Below are positions 17,949 through 26,941 of a stretch of 64,000 nt of DNA, one piece after another. The translations under genes and the position numbers were made by a program. A model generated the notes under the pieces. That model did no database searches and was not told the origin of the DNA. It saw only the letters and a list, made by a program, of their open reading frames with translations. Source of the stretch: Pseudonocardia sediminis (GTDB lineage: Bacteria; Actinomycetota; Actinomycetes; Mycobacteriales; Pseudonocardiaceae); contig NZ_SHKL01000001.1 of assembly GCF_004217185.1 (NCBI RefSeq), forward strand, positions 310,001 to 374,000, given 5' to 3'. Position 1 is the stretch's first letter. The number at the start of each line of letters is the position of its first letter.

Positions 17949-19200
17949 GACGGAACTCGATGATGACGACCCACTTCGTGTTGTGCACCCCGGGCAGGGC
18001 CGGGACGATCACGCGCGCCGGGTACCCGTGGTCGCGGGAGAGCTCCGCGCCGTTGACCTGCATGGCCAGCAGCGAGTCCGGTGCCAGTACCTGCGCCTGC
18101 GTCAGCTGGGCACGGGCGAACGGCCCGACCTCCACCGACCGCACGACAGCCGACGCCGGCTCCGGCACCCCGGCCGCGACCGCGAGGTCACGGAGCCGCA
18201 CACCCGTCCACGTCTGGGTGCTCGACCAGCCCTCGACGCAGGCGATCGGAAGCTCCGCGGTGTGCTGGGGCATGGCGGCGAGGTCGGCGCGTTCCAGGCG
18301 CACCGGCGACGGTCCGCCGTTCAGGGTCAGGGCCCAGCCGTCGGTGATCGCGGCCGCGGCGATGCCGGAGGCGACGAACGTGCGGTTGACCGGGAAGTCG
18401 TTCGGCCCGCCGGCCTCGGTCGAGTCCGGCGCCGTGGTGCGGCCCCGGGGCAGCAGCAGCGCGGTGGGCCGCAGCCGACCGCCGAGCGTCTGCCCGAGCG
18501 TGATCGCGGCGACGAACAGCGCGCCACCACCGACGAGGGCCAGCGCACCGCGGCGCGTCATCGTGGGCGGGTCCGGGTCGGGCGCCACGAGACCGTGGAC
18601 GTCGGGCGGCTCCGGGACGGTCGCCGACAGCGGTGTGCGCAGCTCACGGACCAGCGAGCGGGAGCGCAGGCTGCGCACCATCGTCGGCAGCTTGAGCAGC
18701 ACGTGCAGGACGAACGCGGCGATGAAGACCCAGGCGCCGACGAAGTGCGCCAGGTAGAAGCTGAACCCGAACACGTAGTCGTACTGGATGTTGAGCAGGC
18801 CGGTGACGATCTCGAACAGGATCCCGCCGACGAGCAGGACCAGCGACAGCCGCTCGAGCGCTCTGACCGGGCCCTTCGGCGGGCCGGTGAACAGCTTGGG
18901 GATCACCGACCAGAGCTTGGCCAGCACGACCGGCACCAGGATCATCCCGAGCCCGATGTGCAGGCCCTCGGTCAGCCGGAACAGCCACGACGGCGACACC
19001 GGCCACTCGAAGAACGGCAGCCGCAGGAAGCCCACGTCGGACGGGATGGACTGCCCGAACTGCGGCGAGTACGCCATCCAGTCGAGCAGCCCGGTCACGA
19101 TGACGATCGGCAGACCGATCAGCAGCGGGAGGGCGAACATCGAGGTCAGCCAGGGACCACGGATGGGACTGCGCCACCGGAGGACCCGTGAAGACCTCAT
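17941..19200 (-). CDS. Molybdopterin-dependent oxidoreductase fused to a cytochrome b561-like membrane domain
   Basis: 419 residues. The first half has four or five membrane helices with histidines in membrane-adjacent positions (RLTEGLHIGLGM; FYLAHFVGAWVF; AAFVLHVLLK), fitting a b-type haem domain. The second half, after a further helix, is a SUOX-like molybdopterin-binding domain: LPIACVEGWSSTQTWTG contains the conserved Cys ligand, and RDHGYPARVIVPALPG is the other family motif. It may act as a membrane-bound reductase or oxidase facing outside; the substrate is unknown. The ATG at 19200 overlaps the upstream methyltransferase stop by 4 bp. Confidence 0.85.
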   Translation of the reverse strand: MRSSRVLRWRSPIRGPWLTSMFALPLLIGLPIVIVTGLLDWMAYSPQFGQSIPSDVGFLRLPFFEWPVSPSWLFRLTEGLHIGLGMILVPVVLAKLWSVIPKLFTGPPKGPVRALERLSLVLLVGGILFEIVTGLLNIQYDYVFGFSFYLAHFVGAWVFIAAFVLHVLLKLPTMVRSLRSRSLVRELRTPLSATVPEPPDVHGLVAPDPDPPTMTRRGALALVGGGALFVAAITLGQTLGGRLRPTALLLPRGRTTAPDSTEAGGPNDFPVNRTFVASGIAAAAITDGWALTLNGGPSPVRLERADLAAMPQHTAELPIACVEGWSSTQTWTGVRLRDLAVAAGVPEPASAVVRSVEVGPFARAQLTQAQVLAPDSLLAMQVNGAELSRDHGYPARVIVPALPGVHNTKWVVIIEFRRV

Positions 19201-19826
19201 GACCTGGTCAGCTCCACGAAGGATCGGTGCCCGGTGTACCGCGCGGTCGTGGCGAGACCGACGGAGGCGGCCATCCGGGTCAGCTCCTCGATCCCGACGA
19301 CGGCCCACGGCAGCGGCTCCCCGACCGCCGGTCCGGTGCAGACCTGCACCGTTCCCGTCCAGACGAGCTCCGGGCGCGGGTCGGCCTCGACCAGCACGGT
19401 GCCGCCCGGCGCGAGCAGGCGCGACGCCCGCTCCAGCAGCCGGTCCGGCTCGCCGCCGATGCCGATGTTGCCGTCGGCGAGCAGCACGTGGCCCCAGTCG
19501 CCCTCGGTGGGCAGCGGGGCGAACAGGTCCTGGCGGATCATCGAGACCCGGCGACGGCGGCAGTGCGTGGCCGCGACGCCGGACTGGTCGACCCCGAGCA
19601 CCGGCACCCCACGCTGCGCGAGCGCGGCGACCAGCCGTCCGGGGCCGCAGCCGAGGTCGACGGTCGGGCCGCTGCAGCGGTCGAGCAGCCAGTCGTCCTC
19701 GCCGCCGGCCGCGTCGGTCCAGCGGGAGACGTCGAGCAGGACCTCGGTGCCGTCGCTGCACAGCAGCCGGGAGGGGATCCCGGCCAGCGCGGCGTCGAAC
19801 GCGAGACGGGTGGCGGCGGCGGTCAT
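19197..19826 (-). CDS. SAM-dependent methyltransferase
   Basis: 209 residues, class I fold. VDLGCGPGRLVAALAQRGVPV is motif I for SAM binding, and LLADGNIGIGGEPDRLLERA follows in the position of motif II-III. The protein has no membrane segment. It is translationally coupled by ATGA overlaps both to the upstream DUF2064 gene (19823) and to the downstream molybdopterin oxidoreductase (19200). The substrate cannot be told from sequence; the context suggests one pathway with the glycosyltransferase and DUF2064 protein. Confidence 0.82.
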   Translation of the reverse strand: MTAAATRLAFDAALAGIPSRLLCSDGTEVLLDVSRWTDAAGGEDDWLLDRCSGPTVDLGCGPGRLVAALAQRGVPVLGVDQSGVAATHCRRRRVSMIRQDLFAPLPTEGDWGHVLLADGNIGIGGEPDRLLERASRLLAPGGTVLVEADPRPELVWTGTVQVCTGPAVGEPLPWAVVGIEELTRMAASVGLATTARYTGHRSFVELTRS

Positions 19827-20533
19827 GCCGGGCTCCCTGCGGTCAGCGCGGACGTCAACGCGTCCACGGAGGCGGCGAAGCGGGAACCGGGGACCAGGGC
19901 GGCGACCTCGACGGCCTCGTCGGCGGTGTCGACATCGGTGAGCTCGGGTACGGTCGCGACCCGCAGACCCGCGGCGCGCAGCGCCGCCAGCGTCCGGGCC
20001 CCGGTGTCGTCGCACGACATGGGGACGTCGGCGAGCAGGGCGGCCCGGCGCGGGTCGCGCAGGCCGAGGATCCACCAGCCGCCGTCGGTGGCGTGTCCGA
20101 GCACCGCGTCGGTGCCCGGGGTGAGCAGGGTGCGGGCGCACTCGCCGAGCAGCTCGGCGGAGGCCTGCGGGGTGTCCATCGCGACCTGCAGGCTGGGCAG
20201 CTCGGGGTGCAGCGCGGCGGCGTCGGCGTGCGCGGCGGCGATCCGCTCGCCGAGCGAGTCCCCGCGCTGCTCGACGACGTCCGTGCGGTCCAGGACGGCG
20301 TGCAGCTCCTCGGCCAGCACGGCGTCGGAGCGCTCGCCGGTGAACGAGACGACCGGGCGCACGCCCGGCACGGCCAGCACCGCGTCCAGGGTGTCGAGCA
20401 GGGACGCCGCGGCCAGGGTCGCGGCCTGCTCGGCGGTGGCCGGCGGGCACAGACGGGTCTTCACCCGGCCGGGGACCGGGGCCTTGGCCAGCACGATGAT
20501 CGCGACCGGGGTCGCCGTCTCACCGGTGGTCAT
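19823..20533 (-). CDS. DUF2064 / TIGR04282-type glycosyltransferase-like protein
   Basis: 236 residues. The N-terminal VLAKAPVPGRVKTRLCPP is the nucleotide-sugar binding signature of the DUF2064 family, which is distantly related to GT-A transferases, and VLGHATDGGWWILGLR is the second conserved block. The ATG at 20533 overlaps the GT2 stop by 4 bp. These proteins are commonly linked to GT2 genes and SAM enzymes, as here. The acceptor is unknown. Confidence 0.82.
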   Translation of the reverse strand: MTTGETATPVAIIVLAKAPVPGRVKTRLCPPATAEQAATLAAASLLDTLDAVLAVPGVRPVVSFTGERSDAVLAEELHAVLDRTDVVEQRGDSLGERIAAAHADAAALHPELPSLQVAMDTPQASAELLGECARTLLTPGTDAVLGHATDGGWWILGLRDPRRAALLADVPMSCDDTGARTLAALRAAGLRVATVPELTDVDTADEAVEVAALVPGSRFAASVDALTSALTAGSPA

Positions 20534-21183
20534 CGCAACAGTCCCGTCATGTCCCGGGCGGCCCGGAAGGTGCCCTTCACCGAACCGGAGACCTTCGAGC
20601 GGCCCCCGGCGCGTCGGGAGTAGGCGACCGGGATCTCGTCGAACGTCCAGCCCGCGGCCCCTGCCTTGATCAGCAGCTCCAGCGGGTAACCGAACGCGCG
20701 GTCCTCGATCTGCAGGTCGATCAGCGCCTTGCGGTGCGCGACCCGGATAGGCGCGATGTCGTGCACCGGGACGCCCTTGCCGCGCAGCATCGCGGCGATC
20801 ACCGAGTTCGCGGCGCGGGCGTGCCAGGGCCACACCCCGGCGGTGTCGGGGATCCGGCGGCCGACGGCCATGTCGGCCCGGCCGTCCATGACGGTCTCGG
20901 CCATCCCGGGCAGCACGTCCGGGTCCAGGGACCCGTCACCGTCGAGGAAGGCGACGAGATCGGCCTCGGCGTTGACCAGGCCGGTGTGTACGGCGGCGCC
21001 GTACCCGCGGCGGGGCTCGACGACGACACGGGCGCCGTGGGCGCGGGCCACGTCGGCGGTGGCGTCGGTGGACCCGTTGTCCACGACGAGGACGGGCCAG
21101 TCCGCGGGCAGTCGCTTCAGAACCGCGGGCAGGGCTTCTTCCTCGTCGAGACAGGGGAGCACGATCTCAGGACATCGGTGCAC
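20530..21183 (-). CDS. Family 2 glycosyltransferase
   Basis: 217 residues. EIVLPCLDEEEALPAVL opens the GT-A fold, VVDNGSTDATADVA binds the nucleotide, and AFLDGDGSLDPDVL holds the metal-binding Asp motif. GYGAAVHTG is typical of polyprenyl-phosphate-sugar synthases and related GT2 enzymes. It has no C-terminal membrane anchor. The start is GTG at 21183. It is the first of four genes joined by 4-bp overlaps (GT2, DUF2064, methyltransferase, molybdopterin oxidoreductase). Confidence 0.88.
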   Translation of the reverse strand: MHRCPEIVLPCLDEEEALPAVLKRLPADWPVLVVDNGSTDATADVARAHGARVVVEPRRGYGAAVHTGLVNAEADLVAFLDGDGSLDPDVLPGMAETVMDGRADMAVGRRIPDTAGVWPWHARAANSVIAAMLRGKGVPVHDIAPIRVAHRKALIDLQIEDRAFGYPLELLIKAGAAGWTFDEIPVAYSRRAGGRSKVSGSVKGTFRAARDMTGLLR

Positions 21184-21268
21184 GGCGTGATCTTGGCCCT
21201 TTCGGGTGGGGTGCGCTCGGGGGCTGGAAAGGTGTTCGGTCCCGGGCGGACATCGGTTCGGCGGTGGG

Positions 21269-22333
21269 TCAGGCGTTCAGCCCGGCGGGGGAACGCAGCG
21301 GGTCGGTCGCGAACGCGGCGACGCCCTCGGCGAAGCCCGTCGCGGCCCGGAAGCCCAGACGCTCCTTCGCGTAGGACGGGTCGGCGACGACGTGCCGGAC
21401 GTCGCCCGGACGGGCACCGCCGACGACCTGCGGGGCCGGTCCGTTCATCGCGGTGGCGAGCTCGGTGGCGAGGTCCAGGATCGTGTGCGGCTCGCCGGAG
21501 CAGACGTTCGCGGCACCGAACCCGGTCGAGGTCGGCTCCGCCGCGAGTGCGAGTGCGTTGGCCGCCGCCACGTCCGAGACGTGCACGAAGTCACGTCGCT
21601 GCAGGCCGTCCTCCATCACCCGGGGGCCTTCGCCGCGTTCCAGAGCGGACCGGAAAATCGACGCTACCCCGGAGTACGGGGTGTCGCGCGGCATCCGCGC
21701 CCCGTAGACGTTGTGGTAGCGCAACGCCCAGACGGTGCCGCCCGTCTGGCGTGCCCACGCGCTGCACAGGTGTTCCTGTGCGAGCTTGGTGGCGGCGTAG
21801 GTGCTGCGCGGGTCCAGCTGCGCGGACTCCGGGACCAGCCCGGACACCAGGTCGCGCCCGCACTCGGGGCACAGCGGCTCGAAGCGGCCCGCGTCGATGT
21901 CGGCGAACGCGCGCGGCCCGGGACGGACGACGCCGTGCTCCGGGCAGTCGTAGCGGCCCTCGCCGTAGACGACCATCGAGCCCGCGAGCACCATCCGGGA
22001 GACCTTCGCCTCGTGCATCGCCGCCAGCAGCACCGCGGTGCCCAGGTCGTTGTTGGACGCGAAGTCCGGCCCGTCCGAGGGGTCCACGCCGTGACCCACC
22101 ATCGCGGCCTGGTGGCACACCGCGTCCACGGCGGGGAGCAGGCGGCGCAGCACCTCGGGGTCGCGGACGTCGCCCTGGACCAGCTCGTGGGAGGAGATCC
22201 ACTCCGGGGCCCGGCCGCCGTGCGCCTGCGGCAGCAGTGCGTCGAGCAGGACCACCTCGTGCCCGTCGGCGGTCAGTCGGTCCGCGATGTGCGAGCCGAT
22301 GAAGCCCGCCCCGCCGGTCACCAGTACTCGCAT
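21269..22333 (-). CDS. NAD-dependent epimerase/dehydratase (extended SDR) with a Cys/His insertion
   Basis: 354 residues. MRVLVTGGAGFIGSHIADRL is the Rossmann start, and the catalytic YAATK (Tyr-x-x-x-Lys) follows. Between strands at about residues 140-180 there is an insertion with YDCPEHG and, later, LCPECGRDL, giving three Cys and one His that could hold a zinc ion. The family acts on nucleotide sugars. The ATG at 22333 begins exactly at MRVLVTGG. It lies 85 bp upstream of the GT2 gene on the same strand, and possibly in the same unit. Confidence 0.85.
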   Translation of the reverse strand: MRVLVTGGAGFIGSHIADRLTADGHEVVLLDALLPQAHGGRAPEWISSHELVQGDVRDPEVLRRLLPAVDAVCHQAAMVGHGVDPSDGPDFASNNDLGTAVLLAAMHEAKVSRMVLAGSMVVYGEGRYDCPEHGVVRPGPRAFADIDAGRFEPLCPECGRDLVSGLVPESAQLDPRSTYAATKLAQEHLCSAWARQTGGTVWALRYHNVYGARMPRDTPYSGVASIFRSALERGEGPRVMEDGLQRRDFVHVSDVAAANALALAAEPTSTGFGAANVCSGEPHTILDLATELATAMNGPAPQVVGGARPGDVRHVVADPSYAKERLGFRAATGFAEGVAAFATDPLRSPAGLNA

Positions 22334-22444
22334 GGCGCGCAGAGTATGGGTCACCCCCGTCCGGGGCAGCGGCGGCCCGGGGCTCACCGGTCCGCCCGGC
22401 GTGTCGCGGTTCCTCCGGTGCGATGCGCGTCCCGGGGGGACCTC

Positions 22445-23260
22445 CTACCCGGTCGGTCCGTCCAGTAGCGCGTCCACCCCGGCCAGCGCGAGGCCGAACA
22501 TCCCGGCGCGGGCCTCGCGCGCCGTCGTCCAGCCGCGGTGCTCCCACTCCGGGCCGGCCAGCGAGTCGGCGGCGAGCAGGAGCTGGGCGAACCGGACCCC
22601 GGTGAACCGGGCGACCGCCAGCAGCGCCGCGGCCTCCATCTCGACGACCGCACAGCCCTCTTCACGACGGCGACGTACCCGCTCCGGGGTCTCCCGGAAC
22701 ACGGCGTCGGTGGTCCAGCTCCGGCCGACCACGTACGGCACGCCCTCCCGGCCCAGCAGAGCCGACAGCGCGTCGACGCCGGCCGGGTCGGCCTCGACCA
22801 CCCGGCCCGCGGGCAGGTAGTGGAACGAGGTGCCCTCGTCGCGCAGGGCGCTGCCGAGCACGACGGCGTGGCCCAGCGTCAGGTGCGGCAGCAGCGCACC
22901 GGCCCCGCCGACACCGACCACCGTGCGCACGCCGAGCGCGGCGAGCTCCTCGAGGAACATCGCCGCAAGCGGAGCCCCGACGCCGGGGTGCAGGACGGCG
23001 ACCGGGCGTCCGGCGGGGGAGTCGACGACCCAGAGCGGGTTGCGTCCCAGCTCCGAGCGCAGCGTGGTCGCGGCGCGGGCGGTGGCCCCGACGCCGTCGA
23101 CGACCTCGGGGAACCAGCACATGACGGCCGCGGCCGGCATGTCGTCGACCTCCGGGACGATCTCGGACGCGCGGATCACGCCGGACTCGCCCAGGTCGTC
23201 CTCGAGCAGGGGCAGGTCGGTGACGGGTGCGGCTCCCGTGCCGTTCGGGTCGGTGCTCAT
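22445..23260 (-). CDS. Nucleoside phosphorylase-like protein
   Basis: 271 residues of the PNP/UDP family. PVAVLHPGVGAPLAAMFLEEL and VVGVGGAGALLPHLTLGHAVV match the phosphate-binding and core strands. EEGCAVVEMEAAALLAVARF is the MExxA motif that contacts ribose, and AADSLAGPEWEH is the base-side segment. It likely cleaves a nucleoside or related glycoside with phosphate in the cytoplasm; the base specificity is unknown. The ATG at 23260 is well placed, and a 195-bp gap separates it from the divergent LCP gene. Confidence 0.82.
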   Translation of the reverse strand: MSTDPNGTGAAPVTDLPLLEDDLGESGVIRASEIVPEVDDMPAAAVMCWFPEVVDGVGATARAATTLRSELGRNPLWVVDSPAGRPVAVLHPGVGAPLAAMFLEELAALGVRTVVGVGGAGALLPHLTLGHAVVLGSALRDEGTSFHYLPAGRVVEADPAGVDALSALLGREGVPYVVGRSWTTDAVFRETPERVRRRREEGCAVVEMEAAALLAVARFTGVRFAQLLLAADSLAGPEWEHRGWTTAREARAGMFGLALAGVDALLDGPTG

Positions 23261-23455
23261 CGCGGGCGATCATCGCCTGTCGCGCACCGGGTCGTCTCCT
23301 CCGGGCCCGCAGGTGAGCGCTCCCGGCCGTCCGGCCGGCGGCGGATCCGGCCGTGCCGGGCCGGATGCCGCTATCGTCGGATCCAGGTGCGAGTGGTGCG
23401 GAACGGCGACACCCCGATGTCGTCGTGACGACCCGCTCCTACAGGATGGTGGACG

Positions 23456-24778
23456 ATGCCCGGTGACTTCCGAGGCCGCCCCCCGCAGGGCGGCGGGCCG
23501 CCCCCGCGCGGTGGCCGCGGTCCCGGCTGGGCGAACCAGCCGCCGCGTCGCCAGCCCCCACCCGGTCGACAGGCCCCGCCGTCCCCGCCGCAGGCCCCGC
23601 CGCCCTCGGCTCCCCGTCCGGGCGGGCCGCTGCGCCAGCCGCCGCCGCGGCAGGGCGGACGTATGCCCCCACCCGGGCGCGGTGGAGCGGCCCGTGGCGG
23701 AGCACTGCCCCCGCCGGTCCCGCAGCGGGCCCGGGGTGGAGCGATGCCGCCGCCGGCGCACCCGGCGTCGCAGGCGCCGCGCGGCTACGGCGGAGGTGGT
23801 GGCGGAGGCCCGCTGCTGCGCCGCCCGACGAACCTCCGGATGCCGACCGGGCTGTTCCGGGGCGGGCGCTGGAAGGCCGTGCTGGTCGTCCTGCTGGTCG
23901 CGATCGTCGGCTTCGGCGTCTACCTCGACGCGAACCTGTCCCGGGTGGAGGCGCTGCCCTCGGACAGCGAGGCGTCCTCGGACGGCACCAACTACCTGAT
24001 CGTCGGCTCGGACAGCCGCGACGGCCTGTCCGCCGAGGACGAGGAACGCCTGGCCACCGGCGACGCCGCGGGCCAGCGCACCGACACGATCATGCTGCTG
24101 CACACCGGCAGCTCCGGCGACGTGCTGGTCTCCATTCCGCGCGACTCCTACGTCCCGATCCCGGGCAACGGCAGCAACAAGATCAACGCTGCGTACGCGA
24201 TCGGCGGCCCGCAGCTGCTCGTGCAGACCGTCGAGGCCGCGACCGGGCTGCGCATCGACCACTACGCCGAGGTCGGCTTCGGCGGGTTCGTCGGCGCGGT
24301 GGACGCGGTCGGCGGGGTGACCATGGACATCCCCACCGCGATCGAGGACCCCAAGGCCGGGCTCAACATCCAGGCCGGTGAGCAGGAGCTCGACGGCCAG
24401 ACGGCGCTCGGCTACGTCCGCACCCGCGCCACCGCCGGGTCGGACTTCGACCGCGTCGGCCGGCAGCGCGCGTTCCTCTCGGCGCTGATGAACAAGGCGA
24501 CCAGCCCGCTGACGCTGATCAACCCGTTCCGGATGATCCCGCTGGCCTCGGCCATGACCGACACGATCACCGTCGACGACGGCGACCACCTGTGGAACCT
24601 GGCGTTCCTCGCCTGGGGGATGAAGGGCGTCTCCGGCGGTGACGGCGTCGCCACGACGGTGCCGGTCGCCCGCGGCGGGTCCGGTGCCACCCTGCGCTGG
24701 GACCGCTCCCGCGCGACGAACCTCTGGGGCGCCCTGCAGAAGGACGAGGCCCCCTCGAAGGCCGACTACGGCCCCTGA
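23456..24778 (+). CDS. LytR-CpsA-Psr (LCP) family cell-wall ligase
   Basis: 440 residues. About 120 residues of Pro/Gly/Arg-rich cytoplasmic leader precede one membrane helix (AVLVVLLVAIVGFGVYL). The extracellular LCP domain follows: NYLIVGSDSRDG, RTDTIMLLHT, SIPRDSYVPIPG, KINAAYAIGG, and ALGYVRTRATAGSDFDRVGRQR with the key arginines. LCP enzymes transfer arabinogalactan or teichoic-type polymers from lipid carriers to peptidoglycan. The ATG at 23456 follows GGTGG. It is convergent with Ku, with only 4 bp between stops. Confidence 0.9.
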   Translation: MPGDFRGRPPQGGGPPPRGGRGPGWANQPPRRQPPPGRQAPPSPPQAPPPSAPRPGGPLRQPPPRQGGRMPPPGRGGAARGGALPPPVPQRARGGAMPPPAHPASQAPRGYGGGGGGGPLLRRPTNLRMPTGLFRGGRWKAVLVVLLVAIVGFGVYLDANLSRVEALPSDSEASSDGTNYLIVGSDSRDGLSAEDEERLATGDAAGQRTDTIMLLHTGSSGDVLVSIPRDSYVPIPGNGSNKINAAYAIGGPQLLVQTVEAATGLRIDHYAEVGFGGFVGAVDAVGGVTMDIPTAIEDPKAGLNIQAGEQELDGQTALGYVRTRATAGSDFDRVGRQRAFLSALMNKATSPLTLINPFRMIPLASAMTDTITVDDGDHLWNLAFLAWGMKGVSGGDGVATTVPVARGGSGATLRWDRSRATNLWGALQKDEAPSKADYGP

Positions 24779-24787
24779 CCGGTCAGG
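24774..24787. terminator. 14-bp perfect palindrome spanning both convergent stop codons
   Basis: CCTGACCGGTCAGG contains the LCP stop (TGA, 24776-24778) and the complementary Ku stop (24783-24785). It could fold into a small hairpin in either transcript. There is no other space for a terminator between these genes. Confidence 0.35.
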
Positions 24788-25838
24788 CGGTCTTGCGGGG
24801 AGCCCGCTTGCGGGTGGTCGTGGTCTTCGCGTCCGACTCGACCTTGTCGTCGGCCCCGGTGTCGTCGGACTTCTTCGAGCGGGAGCGGGTCGTGCCCGAT
24901 CCGGAGCTCGAGGCCGTGCTCCGGCGACGGGTGGTGGTGGTCTTCTTCCCGTCGTCCCCGGAGTCGGACCCGGTGTCGTCCTTCGGGTCGGCCGTGTCGT
25001 CGGCCTGGTCGTCCTCGGACCCGGTCTTCGGCTTCGACGACGTCGACTTCGACGTGGAGCCGCGGGCGGCGTCGACGCTGGCCTGCAGGGCCGAGAGCAG
25101 GTCGCTCATCGAGTCCGCGCTGTCGTCGCGCTTCTCCGCGGCCGGGGCCGGGCGGGCGTCGCCGTGCTCCTTCTTCGACTCGATCAGCTCGACGACGGCG
25201 TCGCGGTAGTCGTCGTGGAAGTCGGCCGGGTCGAAGTCCGCGCCCATGCTCTCCACCAGGGACGACGCCATCTGCAGCTCCTGCGGGCGCAGCTCGACGT
25301 CGGTCTCGAGGATGTCGAACTCGGGCTCGCGCACCTCGTCCGGCCACAGCATCGTCTGCAGCACGATCGCCTTGCCGCGCACGCGCAGCAGCGCGATCGT
25401 CTCCCGCTGGCGCAGGGCGACCTTGACCACGGCCATCCGGTCGGTCTCGGTCAGCGCCTCGCGCAGCAGCGCGTAGGGCTTGGCCGCCTTCGTCTCGGGC
25501 TCGAGGAAGTAGCTCTTGTCGAACAGCAGCGGGTCGATCTGGTCGGCCGGTACGAACTCGATGACGTCGATCTCGTGCCCGGTGGCGACCGGCAGCGAGT
25601 TGAGGTCGTTCTCGTCGAGGGTGATCAGCTCGCCCTCGGGGGTCTCGTAGCCCTTGGCGATGTCGGCGTACTCGACGACCTCGTCGCAGACCTGGCAGGT
25701 CCGCTTGTAGCGGATCCGGCCCCCGTCGGCCTCGTGGACCTGGTGGAACCGGACGTCGTGGTTCGTCGTCGCCGAGTAGACCTTGATCGGCACGCTGACC
25801 AGCCCGAAGGACACGGCCCCGCTCCAGATGGCACGCAT
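24783..25838 (-). CDS. ku: Non-homologous end-joining protein Ku
   Basis: 351 residues. The N terminus MRAIWSGAVSFGLVSVPIKVYSAT is the standard Ku start, and the core (about residues 1-255) includes RYKRTCQVCDEVVEYADIAKGYE. The last 100 residues are a low-complexity Asp/Ser/Thr/Lys/Arg tail ending in RKRAPRKTA, the kind of basic extension that aids DNA binding and bridging in actinobacterial Ku. Ku binds DNA ends and recruits the ligase. It is divergent from the ligase at 25916, with 77 bp between them, a typical NHEJ pair. Confidence 0.95.
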   Translation of the reverse strand: MRAIWSGAVSFGLVSVPIKVYSATTNHDVRFHQVHEADGGRIRYKRTCQVCDEVVEYADIAKGYETPEGELITLDENDLNSLPVATGHEIDVIEFVPADQIDPLLFDKSYFLEPETKAAKPYALLREALTETDRMAVVKVALRQRETIALLRVRGKAIVLQTMLWPDEVREPEFDILETDVELRPQELQMASSLVESMGADFDPADFHDDYRDAVVELIESKKEHGDARPAPAAEKRDDSADSMSDLLSALQASVDAARGSTSKSTSSKPKTGSEDDQADDTADPKDDTGSDSGDDGKKTTTTRRRSTASSSGSGTTRSRSKKSDDTGADDKVESDAKTTTTRKRAPRKTA

Positions 25839-25915
25839 GGCGTTCCTCCCCCTCGTGGCGAACCGAACTCGGTCGTGGCACGCCGACCCCGGCCCGGCGG
25901 TGACAGCATGACGGT

Positions 25916-26848
25916 GTGTTGCCCATGCTCGCCACCCCCGGACCCCTCCCGACCGGGGACGACTGGCTCTTCGAGGTCAAGTGGGACGGCATGCGGGTCA
26001 TCGCCGACGTCGCCGACGGGACCCTGCAGCTGGCGACCCGCACCGGGCGTGACGTCACCGCCAACTTCCCGGAGCTCGCCGGTCTGGCCGAGCTCGCGCC
26101 GGACGTCGTCCTCGACGGTGAGGTCGTGCTGCTCGACGGCGGGGTACCCAGTTTCGACGCGCTCGCACATCGGATGCACTCGGCCGTGTCGCCGTCGGTG
26201 GCCCTCGCCCGGCCGGTCACGTTCATGGTGTTCGACGTGCTGCGCCTCTACGGGGTGGACCTGACCGACCGTCCGCTCGCCGAACGCCGCGCCACCCTGG
26301 ACCGGCTCGACCTGGACGGCCTCGACACCGTCGCGTCGTCCCCGCTCTACCCGGACGGCGAGGCGCTGATGGCCGTCACCGGGGAGCGCGGGATGGAGGG
26401 CGTGGTCGCCAAGCGCGCCGACTCGGTGTACCGGGCGGGCCGGCGCAGCCCGAGCTGGGTCAAGGTCACGCACCGGTACTCGCAGACCTGCCTGATCGGC
26501 GGCTGGCGCTCCGAGCGCACCAGCGTGCTGCGGATCGGTGCCCTGCTGCTCGGTGTCCCGGACGACGACGGAGGGATGACGTTCGCCGGCCGCGTCGGGT
26601 CCGGGCTGGCCGGGTCCGCGGTGCAGCAGGTGCTGGCCGAGCGGCTGGCCCCGGTGACGACGGCGGCCTCCCCGTTCGGCGGGGACGTCCCGCGGGTCGA
26701 TGCGAACGGGGCGCACTGGACCGAGCCGACGATCGTGGTCGAGGTCGCGCACCTGGGCTGGACCGCGGCCGGGCGTCTGCGCCAGCCGGTGTTCCGCGGG
26801 GTCCGTGACGACGTCGAACCGTCGGAGATCCGTCGCGAGCGGGGCTAG
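25916..26848 (+). CDS. ATP-dependent DNA ligase (LigD ligase-domain type)
   Basis: 310 residues. The catalytic lysine lies in LFEVKWDGMRVIAD (KxDGxR), followed by VVLDGEVVLL, FMVFDVLRLYG, GMEGVVAKRADS and SPSWVKVTH, which are ligase motifs III to V. The OB domain is at the C terminus (FAGRVGSGL, EPTIVVEVAHLGWT, LRQPVFRGVRDD). It lacks the polymerase and nuclease domains of full LigD, so those are either separate genes or absent here. The GTG at 25916 places the catalytic lysine at about residue 23. It seals ends held by the divergent Ku. Confidence 0.93.
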   Translation: MLPMLATPGPLPTGDDWLFEVKWDGMRVIADVADGTLQLATRTGRDVTANFPELAGLAELAPDVVLDGEVVLLDGGVPSFDALAHRMHSAVSPSVALARPVTFMVFDVLRLYGVDLTDRPLAERRATLDRLDLDGLDTVASSPLYPDGEALMAVTGERGMEGVVAKRADSVYRAGRRSPSWVKVTHRYSQTCLIGGWRSERTSVLRIGALLLGVPDDDGGMTFAGRVGSGLAGSAVQQVLAERLAPVTTAASPFGGDVPRVDANGAHWTEPTIVVEVAHLGWTAAGRLRQPVFRGVRDDVEPSEIRRERG

Positions 26849-26941
26849 CTATCCATCCTGGTCCAGGACCCACCCGGCGTGTTGGATGGGCCTACCCGCG
26901 CCGCACCCCCGACGGCGCCCGAGGTGTGACGGCGGTGCGCG

